Positions 11,865 through 23,973 of a DNA stretch of 64,000 nucleotides are shown piece after piece (position 1 is the stretch's first letter; each line of letters starts with the position of its first letter). Origin of the DNA: Pithys albifrons albifrons (Eukaryota > Chordata > Aves > Passeriformes > Thamnophilidae). The translations under genes and the position numbers were made by a program. Under the pieces are notes generated by a model. The model worked only from the letters and a program-made list of their open reading frames with translations. It was not told where the DNA came from and ran no database searches. The stretch is taken from positions 37,052,054-37,116,053 of the forward strand of contig NC_092460.1 in the NCBI RefSeq assembly GCF_047495875.1, in the 5' to 3' direction.

Positions 11865-13855
11865 CTGCAGAAGGTTTAAAAGGAAAAGAAGAAAGGAAAA
11901 TGGAGGATAATGCATCAAACCTTCACTTTCTGATAATGCAACTGCATGTGCTGAACTGGCAGTGTTTCAGATGTTTAAACCTTGCTCAGACTGCTCTGAG
12001 ACACGAATTGTAACATATCAGTTTGCCAACACTTTTTCTGGCTGTCAAAGTCACTTTGCTACCAAAAAAAAAAAAAAAAAGGAAAAAAAAGGAAAAAAAA
12101 AGGACAAAAAACCCCAGCACAAGAAACATGAACTGCTTTTCACAGGCAAGGGAACTGAATCTGGCAACCTGTTCCACATGACACTGAATATCTCAAAGAG
12201 CATCTGACAGTTCCTGCAGACCTTTAACTGCTGCACACAAAAGCCTCTTTGGTCTTTTGCTGACTGAGGCACAATGCTCGGGGTAGATGTTCAAAGGAAC
12301 ATCCATCATGCAACTGAGCACAAGCTGCAGTGCTGAGGGTTGAGCTCACGTCCACCATCAGTTCACATGCAGGCTGAAGGGAAGTTGTTTAGGGCTATTT
12401 GGTTACAGGAAGGAGTGTGCAAGCTGATTAGTGAATCTCTTAATTTAGGCTGACTTTTTTATTTAACAGCAGCTTTAGCATTATTGCCCCTGGAACCATC
12501 TATTAGCTGTAGAAGACAAAAATTACTGCTAGTATCCCTTTGGTTCTCTGGAAAGAGGTCACCCATATTTTCCGCTGTGATCCAGACTTACCCTTCCTAA
12601 CTTTTCACACTTCACAGCACTGGATATGTGATTTCTAGCCCCACTTTGTATGGAAGCAAAGAGACACCAACATTTTTTGACCTCCTTTTGGAGGTGCTTA
12701 TCTCCCTCTGCTGACTTTAAAGAAAGTTTACAGTGATCAGTCTTCTATTCTGGGAGCCTCAATTCAGTGCCTAAAATTCAATCCAGCATCTATTGGATCG
12801 CTCAAAGGCATTTTACTGCCACTATGCAATGTAAATCATTGAGGTTTCAGGGCCCACAGAGTATGTGGGTCTTTCTCGCCTCTTAAGGTGCTTTCCACAG
12901 GACAGTCACATTTACGTCTCTGAGACAGATGCTGTGCTTAAGCTATAGTGCAGGGCAAAAGAGAGTTCAGTTATAAACAAATGAAAAAAGAAAGCAGAAT
13001 TTACCCTTATTAGATAATTTAGGTGGTTAGGCTGGTTGTTTAAATTGTTTAGGCTGAATGTCTAGACAGTTAAATTGATTGCCTTTGATTAGATTATTTT
13101 AAGAAAATTGAAATTTTTATTATCCAGCAGGGTTTAGCTTAGGGATAATACTGCATGCTACAGTAAGACACAGCATAGTGCTATTAGCACTGTGTCACTG
13201 TATGGTGAAAAATAACTGCCAGGTTTAAATCCTGTACCAAGAATCGGGCATATTGAAAGGATTTCCCTGCTCCAATGCATCCCAGAGCTTTCCTATCAAC
13301 TATTCACCAAAGATGAAACCTTGGCTAGAGGGAAGAGACTGGGAACTTTTGTTATGCTTTCAATCCAGAGATTTCACCAAACATACATAGAAAGCAAAAA
13401 TGTATATCTCTCTTTCCTACTGAGTTTTGGGTTTCTTTCCTTTATTTCTTTTCTTTTATTTTGAATTACAGGGAAGCAGGGAAGATAAAAAGAAATGATG
13501 AAAAGATTTTTCAGATTTTAGTGTACATGTTAATTTGGAAGCATCAGAAACTGGGAATGTCTCCCCAGGTTGATTTCAGACTGAACTAAATAAAAAATCT
13601 AGACCACCAAGTCTTCCTCCAAAAATCCAAAAGAAATGAAACATCACTAGAACTAGAACAGAAGCAAGTTTAAAAATCCCAAGTGAACCATCAGCTCAAA
13701 TCAAAGATCCATCCCTTACCTCATGATATAAAAACTATCATATAAAACAAACATTACCAGAAATATAAATCGTCATAAACCACACCCAGAACTACTGTTT
13801 AAAATGTTTCCAGAAAGAGTTAGTGTTAAGTTTTAGCAGTATAGTTTCCACCTAC
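11865..13855 (-). other. PTPRO: PTPRO intron 3
   Basis: A 1991-bp phase 1 intron that interrupts FN3 2. It contains the A-rich tract at 12062-12110; otherwise nothing recognised. Confidence 0.85.
12062..12110. repeat. A-rich simple repeat (A-runs separated by GG)
   Basis: Runs of 8-18 A separated by GG. Lysine-rich or phenylalanine-rich reading frames across it are an effect of composition, not genes. Confidence 0.9.
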
Positions 13856-14014
13856 CTTTGTACAGCATTGTTCGGTAGTCTTTCCCTTCCCAATAGCTTA
13901 TATTTACCCTGGTAAAAACATTGTACTTCTCTGGGTACTGAATTTCAAACAATACTCCTGTTTCTGGAGATGATTTGTAATCATAAATAGAAACACTGCT
14001 CACAGGAAGGGGCT
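13856..14014 (-). CDS. PTPRO: PTPRO exon 3: first half of FN3 domain 2
   Basis: 159 nt, entering with two bases (AG) that complete the Lys codon begun by exon 2, and leaving with one base (phase 1 in, phase 1 out). It encodes [20 protein letters not shown], then [19 protein letters not shown] and [11 protein letters not shown]. The acceptor is TATCCTTTAG and the donor is G|GTAGGT. NIS is a likely N-glycosylation site. The SVSIYDYK and [11 protein letters not shown] stretches correspond to the early beta strands of FN3 2, with the second half in the next exon. Conservation with the mammalian protein is high, the main changes being conservative. No internal stop or frameshift is present. Confidence 0.95.
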
Positions 14015-14629
14015 CTAAAGGATATACAAACAAAAAGGAAAAAGAGTAAAACAGGAGGAGATTAATAGGCAAACTGAGTTCTTCACATACATACACCACC
14101 AATGAAATAAATTATTTTCCTAGGTATGGCACAGACACTCTTAAATCTACCATGTGATATTCAGAGCTTCACAGAGGGCTAGGGCAAAACTACTTGGGAC
14201 ATGGTCAAAGCCACTATTTCTGTGTCTCCTCCTCTTCCAAAACAATTTATGTTCTTGACACTCATGCTTTAAGAGAAAAATGTCTATATTTGCCATAAAA
14301 AATATGGTTGGATTATAGCAGTTGTTATTTAAGCACTCACAGTCATCACCTCAGAAAGATTTTCACCTTTAATACTTGCCAATCATGTAAAAGCGCCCGG
14401 ACAAAAACAACAAAACACTTGAAATTGCTTGTGACTTTGGCATAAATGTAAGCTTTCAAGACTAGCTGAGAAGCTTATCAGTGTAATAGCCAAAGGAAGG
14501 TACACAAATGAAGATTTTCTATTTTGATATCTACACATTTCTTTATTTCATGGGTAGTTATGCAGTTCCTATTCTTACCATGTGAGAAGACCACCATCTT
14601 CAACGTGTTTATCCACACCAAACTTCTAT

Positions 14630-14790
14630 AAAATATAGCAGAACCAATACTACCACTTAACAGATGAAGAACTGAGCTATAGAGAAGTAAAATGGTTTAC
14701 TGGAGGGCAAAGGGAAAGCCTGTGCACAGAAGGGAGGTAAGCATGTCACTGCCAATCTAGTGCTCTGAACTCTGAGCCAAGTAGGCTATG
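14630..14790. repeat. Possible ancient MIR-like SINE fragment
   Basis: The stretch with TTAACAGATGAAGAACTGAG followed by AGAGAAGTAAAATGG and a later GTGCTCTGAACTC resembles the conserved core of MIR-type amniote SINEs. The match is from memory of the core pattern and is weak. Confidence 0.35.
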
Positions 14791-15049
14791 AAAAGTAAGT
14801 ATAACATTCTTGCCTCCTGTGATCTGGAATATAGACCAGTGTAGCTCCATAACCTAAGGAAAGCTGTGTCAATTCACTGCAGCTAGGAGTCCAGATTATT
14901 GCTAACAATAAGAGAGTCACAGTTTTATTCATTCTTCTTTTGACACCAAAAAAATCCCAAAAAACAAACAAAAATAATCCCTTTTGCTTGATGGTCTCCT
15001 CAGCAAGAAAAAATTGATAGCAACCCAACCATATATTGGTTAAGAAGGC

Positions 15050-15660
15050 TGTCTTGGTTTTGTCCCAGCCTCCAGCTTGAGCTGACCCTCCTTCCCCCTC
15101 CTTCTCCCCCTGCTCCCCAAAGCAGGGAAAAGGAAAAAAAGACTTGAAAGAAGCTGAGCCAAGTCAGTATATCTATCTATCTATACATATGTATATTGTC
15201 TAAATACCTACAATTATATGTATAAAATTAGCACCCACAATAGTGAAAAGGGAAAGGGGAGGGGAAAAGGGAAGGGAAAAACAGGGGTGACAAGAAGAGA
15301 CAGAACAAAAAAAAATGGGTACAGAAGAACACCCTCGTCCACCCACAGAGTAAACCAGTACAACACAATCCCACCACCACTCTTAAAAGAAAACTAGCTT
15401 TTCCCTCTCACATGGGGTGTCTCATGCTATTTCCCCTGTCTCCTGCATGACTCTGATAAGGGACTGAGCAGCAGCAGTGGTGAACCCTCTGCCCTCTTTC
15501 TTCACCATAACCCCAAGTGAGAGCAAACCCCTTATCTCCCCTTCTCTTATCCGTGGGAAGGGGAAGAAATGGGTGAGGAATACCTAGGAAATAAGCTCCT
15601 TCCTAGTTACATCTGGTTACCAGGCAAGGCCTGGGCCAAACCATTACCAGGGCCAAGCAG
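15050..15660 (-). mobile_element. Probable ERVL-like LTR remnant
   Basis: On the plus strand the block opens TGTCTTGGTTTTGTCCCAGC, so read on the minus strand it ends GGGACAAAACCAAGACA, the style of avian ERVL LTR 3' ends. It contains pyrimidine/purine-rich stretches (purine tract about 15244-15290, C/T-rich 15088-15120) and a TCTA repeat around 15171-15183, and it is compositionally unlike the flanks. I could not fix the other end or find a target duplication, so it may be truncated. No coding remnant is visible. Confidence 0.45.
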
Positions 15661-18600
15661 ATATTCAAAACAAGGTTATACTGTTAGTTGAAATTTTTCA
15701 TGCTACCTAGAGATATTTCATGTAATTATGCCTATATACTTATAATTATTGGCATGTTGATTCAGTTCTTGCACACTGTAGTGATTAGACTGCAAAATTC
15801 AGGCTGTTGATCAGCATGGCCTTAGAGGACCATTGCAGTTCAAGTTCTGCTGCTGTAGGCCCTGAAGAAAAACTCATAAAATAATTTTCTACAAAGAGCA
15901 TACAGTCACAACAGGCAAGAAAAAGAGTGGATGAAAAGGACGATCAGTATCAGTATCAAAAGGGGAATTATCCCACAGATGATGGAATAGGTTAATTAAA
16001 CATAGAAAAGCAAAAGAAAACTAAATCCCAATGACCAGCACAGTATTTTCACTACAGCATTTACTTTCCAGATGTGATGAGAAACAGAGATGAAAAACAA
16101 CTGCGAACAAAACCACAGATGCAAACAGAATCTCTCACCAAGTCTTAAGAAGTAGTTGTGTCGTCACTTTTAACTTTGTCAGAACATTGAAATGCAATGG
16201 TGTGGGATTATTAAACTATTTCTCATAGCAAAGACACTTCATTAGCTTCACCAGATACATATCAGTATATATAACCTCTTACTAATAGAAACTCCCAATT
16301 TCACAGTGATGAGATCTGTGAAAATTCTGCTGACATTTCATTAGACTAGAAACAAACAGGAGTAAAGCAGATCACAGGAAACAAAGCCTACCCTCTTCTT
16401 TCCGCCAAGACTCTTCCCATTCCTTATTCTAAAATAAATAGTGGATCTGACTATCCACATGACCAAAGGGTTCATATCACAGCTCACACAGCACACCATA
16501 GTAGTTTAAATGTCAGTAACCAACTCTGAACAGCATGCTTACATGCAGTCATTTTTCATGTCAGCGGGTGCGCCCTGGGCTTTCTTCTGCTATCTCATTC
16601 ACATTTGAGGTCTTGTTGCTGAAAGAATTACTGAAACTTTCTTACCTCAGTGATTAAATTACCTCATTTATTCCTTCCTACAACAAATCAAATAAAGGGT
16701 GGAAGTTATATTCATTTTTAATCCAAATGATTTTTCCTCCTGATGCTTTGATTTAATTAACCAATAATTGAATTAAGCGGTAATCACCACAGACTCTCTT
16801 TCGTGTTGTTATCTTCCACTCACTCTCCTCTCCTTGCTCGTGGCTGATGTTAGCAGAGTAGCAGGAGTAATATAATGCAATTTAAAGATTCCTCCATTAT
16901 CTTACTTCCTTTGGCACCAAATCTTCACATCAAAAGCTATTTGCACACTGTGAAATTAAAAGAACACTCAGCAGATAAACACCATGTTCTGTTTTTCATT
17001 TACTATCTGCTGATAGAGCTACTAAAATTAAAGAATATGTAAAATGCCACTCTTCACTATCTATATTTATAATTCAGATCATAAACAGTCTGGTCTTTTT
17101 AATTTTACAATTTTCAGTATTTAGAACCCAATTTGTCACAAATTTCAGTAGTTCTCAAGAAATAACGTAAATAAAGTGAAATCAGAATCACAGAAATATA
17201 ATACTTAGAGCTTTATAAACACTCAGTACTACATTGAATTTATATTACAGAAGGGACCTAGAGCATTTCAGTGTCCATCTAGCAGCTTGTTTAAGGCACT
17301 TCTTCATGTACAATCTATTTTTAGACTTGCAGATTATATTAAACACAATAAACTTGCAAGATCAAGACCTAAATTTGCCTTTTTTCTTAGTGTCTTAGAA
17401 TCTCTTGCTCCTATAGCAATTGCTTTCCAATTCTATCTGTTTATCAGAAATTCAATTTCTTTGTTTATCTAAGACTTTAAAGCATTTTGCATTTAGTATA
17501 TAACTTGCGCTATACAAGCACCAAGATAGTAAATAATAAATAACAGTAAATAACAAGTGCACCTCACATCTTCCTCAACTGCCCTGGAAAATTCTGTATC
17601 CTAAATCCTCCCTTATTGCATTTAATTTGTGCCAGACACATTAATCTTTGCAATTTGGGGATGGGAGGGGTGGGCTGGGGGTTACATTAAAAATCAGCAC
17701 CATATTTCAATCCAAATCAATTTTTCTGTAATATTTGTAGATTGTGTCACTCTACAGATTGAATTAATGATTTATTATTGTGGTAGCTTAAATGTAAGCA
17801 TTCCATGCAGATGGTTGAAATGGGACTGAGAATCACTCTTTTGCTTCTCACACTCAAACCCAAATTAATCATTATTTTCCTCCATATTGTGACTTCCATT
17901 AAAAAAATGCTCCATTAATGGAGTCATATAACTCCCCTGGGAGTCCCCTTTATTCACATGAAGAAGTTGTGAATTACACAATTTTCTCTCCAGGATGACA
18001 TTATTTATGTATCTATATGACTACTGGGAGTAAGTCACAGCCAGGGTAAAGCTTTCATTATGCTATAAACTTTAGTATTGTTTTATCTCTTGCTAAAACA
18101 AAACCTTCTTTTGAGGTTAAAAAGCTGTTGTTTAACAGTTTGGGTACATAGTGTTCAAGTTTATGACAGGTAATATAGACATCATGTGCTAATGCTTATG
18201 AAAGGGAATGTAAAGGAAAATCTAAGTAATGATGGTATATAACGTAATTTCTACATAGGATTACACAGGATGATAAATAAAAAGATGATATAAACCAAAA
18301 AGTAACGTCGTCATAAGAACAAAGGCATATCTATTGTTCTTGAACAGATTTAGGCCAGTAGTTTAGATTATCCTTACAATGGAAATTACAGCAGGAAATC
18401 ATACGGTTGCAGTTCTTTCTAAGTTTTTTTTTTTTATTCTGTTAGAGAGTTTTGTTCAGCTTAAAAAGAGGGTAACATGATTTACTAGGGAAAGCTGAGT
18501 ACTAATGGACCTAGATGCTATTCTGAGTTACATTTCAACCAGCCTTTTAGAAGATATTTCCCATCATCCTTTGAGTAAGTTTTAAATTTCATTAGGAAAA

Positions 18601-19112
18601 AACCCCAAAACAAACAACAACCAATCTCTGAAGCACCTAGTTCAACAACTTTGATCCATTAACAAGCCAGAGGAAAGGATCTGACCTGCTGAATCAGTTC
18701 CCACAGCATCTGGCACAATGACAACTGAGCATTAACTAGGTCTAATGCCAATTGCTTTCTGAAAGCTGTAGATCAGAGTCCATTGGTCTCAAGGAAAATA
18801 TTTTTATAGAAGACAGAGGCAAAACTCTCCCTAAAGGGAATATATTTTACAGAGATGTAGGTAAGAAATCATCAGATTTTGAAACAATGAGACATTTAGC
18901 ACTCAAACCTCTGAATCATCAGCTAAAATAAGTCAGGAAGAGCTACTTTTAATTACCATCAAAGATCCTCAAATCCCAATTTCTCCAGTTTCCACCAGAG
19001 ATATATTTTTCCTACAACACACAATAACTTTGCCATTGACTGCTTCCCCCATTCTTTCAAATGTACAAATATTTTCCCTTCGCAGTAAGAAGAAAAGTTG
19101 ACAGTGAATTTG

Positions 19113-19134
19113 AAAAAAAAAAAAGAAAAAAAAA
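19113..19134. repeat. A-rich simple repeat
   Basis: Runs of A with a single G interruption; no other feature. Confidence 0.8.
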
Positions 19135-19865
19135 GAGGCTATATGGGTATGAGTCACCCTAGAAAGACAAAACAGGGCTTCAAGGTGGGAAATGGAGGAT
19201 GAGTGAGAATTTCAGTCACTGATTTTACAGTCGTGCTCTTTATTTCTCTCAAACTACTTTGAAATCAATTAGCAATAAGGTGGAACTTTCTTTCAAATAT
19301 TGGAAAACACTAAATGAATTATATAAATTCTGGAGTTACTTCGCTTCCCTTGAAAAGCCAAAGCTTCAAGAGGACAGTAAAGCAGGTTTGAAATAGTTGT
19401 GTTACATACCAGAACTACTTATATAATTTTCCAGACTAAAGATTGTAAAGAAGGTCACTTTGACATGTAATAACAAAATTGCACGCACAGGAATCTGGAC
19501 AGCTTGTTGAGATTCAAATGTTACAGGTTTCCTATCTAAGAGCTGGAGGCACTCTGTTCGTATCATTCTTCTAATGTCCCAGCTCAGGAAGCAACGCAAG
19601 GATGTGAGCTGTGCTCAAGCTGACAAAATCCCTGGGCTCTGATAAGACATATTGCAACAAATAGCTCATTCTTTGCATTACAAAAATCTTGAAAGAACCT
19701 AAACAAGGAAACCCTATAATTTGCATTGTTTTGATTAACATGAGAAAGCCCCAGTCAGAGACAAGCAGAACATAAATTTAGAAAAGGTCCAAATTAACTA
19801 TGTAAATCTCAAACGGGAGCATACCAATGTGAATATATGCATGTATGGCATGCACACATGCAAGA

Positions 19866-20992
19866 CAAGGACATGATCCAAAACAGCCATCATGGCTTCA
19901 CCGTGGACAAATTGTGTCTGACCAATCCGGTGACCTTCTGTAATGGAGTGACTGCAATGGTCAACAGGGGTAGATTGACTGATATCACCTACCTAGAATT
20001 CTGTAAGGCCTTTGATATAGTCTCACATGGCATCTTATCTCTAAACTGGAGAGATATGGATTTGAATGGTGTGGAGTATTCAGTGGACAAGTAATTGGCT
20101 GGAGGGACACTGACAGACAGCCGTTATCAATGGCTCTATGTCCAGGTGGAGGCCAGTGATGAGTGGTGTTCCCTCAGAGCTCCGTCTTGAAACTGATGCT
20201 CTTTGATATCTTCATCAATGACATAAGACAGTGAGTCCAAGTGCGCTCTCAGCAAGCCTGCAGTGATGCAGAATAACGAAGGGATGCCCTCCAGATGGAC
20301 ACATTCTAGATGCAGGCCCATGAGAACCTTATGAAGTTCAACAAGTCTTAAGTGCAAGATGCTTCACTTCAGTTGGGACAATCCCAGACATGGCATCATG
20401 GTTTGGATCAGAAATAGTGTGTCCAGCAGGACTAGGGCAGTGATCATTCTCTTGGACTCAGCACTGGTGAGGTTGCATCTCAAATCCTGTTCTTGGGTTT
20501 TGGCATCTCTCTACAAGAAAGATATTGAGGTGCTAGAGCAAGTCCAGAGAAGGACAATAAAGCTGGTGAAGGGTCTGGAACACAAAATTGATAAGGAACG
20601 GCTGAGGGATCTGGGGTTGTTTAGCCTGAAGAAGAGGCTCAGGGGGGACTTTATTTCTCTCTATAACTACCTGAAAGGAGGGTGTAGTGAGATGAAGGTC
20701 AGACTCTTCTCCCAAGTAAGAAGCAATGGAACAAGAGAAAATGGCCTCAGTTTCCACCAGGGGAGGCTTAGATTGGATATTAAGAAAAAATTCTTCACTG
20801 AAAGGGTGGTCAGGCATTAGAATAGGCTGCCAAGGAAGTGGTTCAGTCACCATCCCTAGAAGTGTTCAAAAAACATGTGGATGTAGCACTTGGGAACATG
20901 GTCTAGTGGTGGACTTGGCAGTGTTGGTTAATGGTTGAACTCAATGATCTTAGAGGTAATTTATAATCTAAATAATACTATAATTCTATATT
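19866..20992 (+). mobile_element. Decayed CR1 LINE fragment (reverse-transcriptase part and 3' end)
   Basis: Plus-strand frames retain relics of a CR1-type reverse transcriptase: SHHGFTVDKLCLTNPVTF, then YLEFCKAFDIVSHGIL at 19850-20040 (the Y-L-D-F-x-K-A-F-D-x-V core, here E for D). Further on come [16 protein letters not shown] and [20 protein letters not shown], the usual C-terminal tail, at 20540-20810. The frame is broken several times, the catalytic FADD region around 20240-20280 is not intact, and a segment between the palm remnant and the tail (near 20395-20450) is missing. The 3' end runs ACTCAATGATCTTAGAGGTA and then into a degenerate ATTCTAT-type tail. It lies antisense to PTPRO and cannot be mobile. 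Confidence 0.88.
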
Positions 20993-22129
20993 ATATATAT
21001 TTATGGAATGTTATTTTATGTTTTTATATATCCATATTTATGCACACATATATGTACAAATATATCTTTTGTTAGCTTTTAAAAACTTTTCTGGCCAGAA
21101 ACCTTTAAGGGGTAAAATAAGAGTCTTCTCTTACTCAAACAGGTTCTTCTCTTCAAAAGTGAAGAGACAGCCATTTCTTGCCAATTTACTTAGATGGAGC
21201 ATATATCACTGAGAAATGCCAACAGGAGAAAGGAAAAGTCATCAAAATATACCATTGGAAAGCAGAGGTCTTTCATTACTCTCACTGAATTTCTAAGTAG
21301 CCAATGTCTTTGAAGGACCTTGGTCTCATTTTGACATGCACAGTTTGGATTGACACTGTTCAGATCTCCAGCATATGGCCAAGTTGAAAGACTGCATCTC
21401 CCCACACAGTTTCCTTTGCAGACATCAGGACATCCCAGAAAACTGCTGTGAAAATTGAAGTGCAGCCTTGGGAATAACTGCATTGGCATCACTGGCTATC
21501 CTGCTTGATTTATTTTGTGGCAGCCTAATGAATGGGATCAATCTGACACTGGTAAAGCTCTCTTAATACCAATGAAATTAGAACAGGAATTTGGTCCTAG
21601 AAGTTAGTTGCAATGTGCCATTATTTTATCTGTAAGATGTAGATGGAATAAATTAGTTAGTTCTAAGTCTTTTCATGGTTAAAATAAAACAAGAATGTTA
21701 AACAGGCTGAGAGAGCATATGGCATGAAGAAAAACATGAAACAATCCTAATTATTGCCTACCAAAAAATCAAGTTAATTAATAGTCATAAAATTATGTAA
21801 AACAGGCACTGGACAATACCAATAGGAGGAAAAAAACCCCAAAACCCAGCTATCACCTCATGAAGTTTTGTAGGAGAAGCCAGTGGTCACTACAGGAGTT
21901 TTAAGTTCTCATCTCAAAAGCTGAAAGATACTGAAATACCTTAAAAAGGCCACCCTGCCACACTGTCTTTTCATTCCAAATTTACTTTCAGTGCTGTAGT
22001 TCTGTGTTCTAAAAAATGAACTGTCTTAGTAGCAGAGGCTGCTAAATGACAGGTAGCACCCATCAGTCTGCCTGACAGAAAATATTATGCAGAAAGGTGG
22101 ACCTTTTCCCTTCTGAAGCTCACAATTTG

Positions 22130-22660
22130 CTTTTACTGTTCAGTACAGCATCCTTCAATGCTGCCTGCAGGAACGTGTTTTCTTTTCCATGAACCTGGTT
22201 GTTTTTCTGTTGAGACAAAACCAGAGAAACCCTTTGTTCCCTTTTTGTTATGCAAATTCCCCAAGCAGCGCTGGCTGACTGCCAAAATCACTGGTCTTTC
22301 AAATGTCTGGGTGAGCAGCAGAGGCCACAGCAGGAAACCCCAAGATGCTGCCAGCACACCCCCATAAGACAGGTGGTGAAAAGGGATGGGGTCTTCTCCA
22401 TAAGAAAAGACACCACCAAGATATGGAGGAGGGAGAGTGACGTGGGATATGCCCCTTGGAGCCATCAGCCTAATGCTTTTTCAGGAAAGCCTCGAGGAAA
22501 CCCCCTGAACCAGAAATGGGAAGTCTGGGGCTGGCTTTGGTGGGCTTCCCTCTTCCTTCAGAGATTACCTGCACACCTGCATGTGCACCATCTGTCATCT
22601 TGGATCACACTTTCCCTGCTACTAGAGACTTTTGTGGGCTCTTGAAATCAAAGAGCAAAA
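22130..22660. other. GC-richer unexplained block in intron 2
   Basis: This block is visibly richer in GC than its surroundings and carries overlapping open frames of 69-131 codons on both strands. None shows a domain, signal peptide or composition I recognise, and the frames lie opposite one another, as GC-rich chance frames do. It could be an old repeat, a non-coding conserved element or nothing. Confidence 0.3.
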
Positions 22661-23901
22661 AGCCCTGTCTCATAGCTGCAAATGCAGCAATCAAAACCTG
22701 CTAAAAATGCATACTGGGGCTGTTTTTTTCCAGCTGTATATGACACTAATTGGATTAGAATTAGTCTTTTGTCTGCAAGGTTAAAGCAGTCAAGGAAAAG
22801 GAAATTCGGGCTGCCTATGAATCTCAAAGCTGCTTGCTACACAGAGATGTTCTTGCACATATGCCTTAAGAGTTTCAATACCCAACAACATGATATTTTT
22901 CTCCCTTGGGAACTCTTTATGGTTGTCCTCATCATGGCAGAACTTGAGCACACTAAGGAAGGCTGAAGAAAATATAGGTGATGCAAAATCCTGTTCCTCC
23001 TAAAATTCAGGCACACTCAGTAATATATGAGCCTGCTTTAATAGGCTTGGAATGCTATTACAGTGGATGATGTCTCCCCATTGACAGAACAATAGAGGTA
23101 TACAAAAATCATAGGCATTCCTCAACTGTAAGCCAACTAAGCCTACCCATAGATTCCAAGGTGCCATTTAAGAAAAAAAAAATCTGGAAATTGGTGAATT
23201 TTTATCATCTTCCAGATGAAGAAACCATCTTATATTCTACAAATTGCTTTCAGGTTGGCACATGGAAACAGTTCTGGAGCAACTTCAGAGCCAGAAACAT
23301 GGCTGTAATCACACAAAAATCTGTGGTACTTCTCGTGATGACAGAGTAAAGAAAATCACATGTCTCCCCCATGATCAATGTACCTGGAAGTAGTCGGAGA
23401 CAGGCTACCACAAATATGGTCTCCATCAGAAAAACCTTCAACTGTACTGGCAAGAAACACATGGTTTTGGTGACTTTTAGTACTGCTTCAACATATAACA
23501 CTCAAAGAACATTGTTACAGCATTAAAAACAGAGTAAAACTCACCATGTAACAGGTGTGCTTACACTGAAATGTCAGTCAACACTTTTCATGGCTTTTAC
23601 TAGATTTTTGGAACTCCTGGTTCAAAGGATTTAGGAGGAACATCTGAAAAGGGGATTCATCCATCATACTATTTCAGTATGTCACACCTCAGTGTTCACA
23701 AAGGGACAGCCCAGGGAAACCTACAGTCATTCCTTTCTCCTTTGCCCAGACCTTGTGAATTTTCACTCAAACCTTCTTAGGGCATCTTCCCTACTATTCT
23801 CACACACAGATGCATCCTACACACAAACAGAACCTACTGAAAAAAAAAAGACCCCATGCAACCTTCTTCAGAAGAAGAACTTCTGAGGAACCCGCCTCTT
23901 T

Positions 23902-23930
23902 CCCCCTTCCCCTTCCCCTCCCCCCCCCCC
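23902..23930 (-). promoter_or_regulatory. G-run tract just downstream of exon 2 donor
   Basis: The plus strand is C-rich; in the PTPRO transcript this reads as five G-runs, from a long run of 11 G through GGGG-AA-GGGG-AA-GGGGG. It begins 43 nt past the exon 2 splice junction. Such runs fit the G-quadruplex pattern, and intronic G-runs near donors are known splicing enhancers in general. A function here is inference. Confidence 0.5.
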
Positions 23931-23973
23931 AAAGACAAGAAACAGAAGGAAAAAAGAGTAAGGTGTCACTTAC

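Larger units (their letters stand above)
14015..23973 (-). other. PTPRO: PTPRO intron 2
   Basis: A 9959-bp phase 1 intron between FN3 1 and FN3 2. It carries an ERVL-like LTR remnant (about 15050-15660), a decayed CR1 LINE (about 19866-20992), a possible MIR-like fossil (about 14630-14790), simple repeats, and an unexplained GC-richer block around 22130-22660. The remainder looks like ordinary intronic sequence. Confidence 0.85.

Noticed and set aside
11986..12272. Phe-rich minus-strand and Lys-rich plus-strand frames
   Set aside because: They are translations of an A-rich simple repeat.
14786..15028. Minus-strand frame with a hydrophobic MNKTVTLLLLAIIW stretch as PTPRO exon 1
   Set aside because: It lies downstream of exon 2 in gene order and does not lead into a donor that would join the exon 2 sequence.
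20359..20820. 153-codon plus-strand frame as a host gene
   Set aside because: It is the tail part of a CR1 LINE and is discontinuous with the rest of its reverse-transcriptase frame.
22250..22645. 131-codon plus-strand frame as a gene
   Set aside because: No recognisable family and overlaps a 110-codon frame on the opposite strand; best explained by GC-rich composition.
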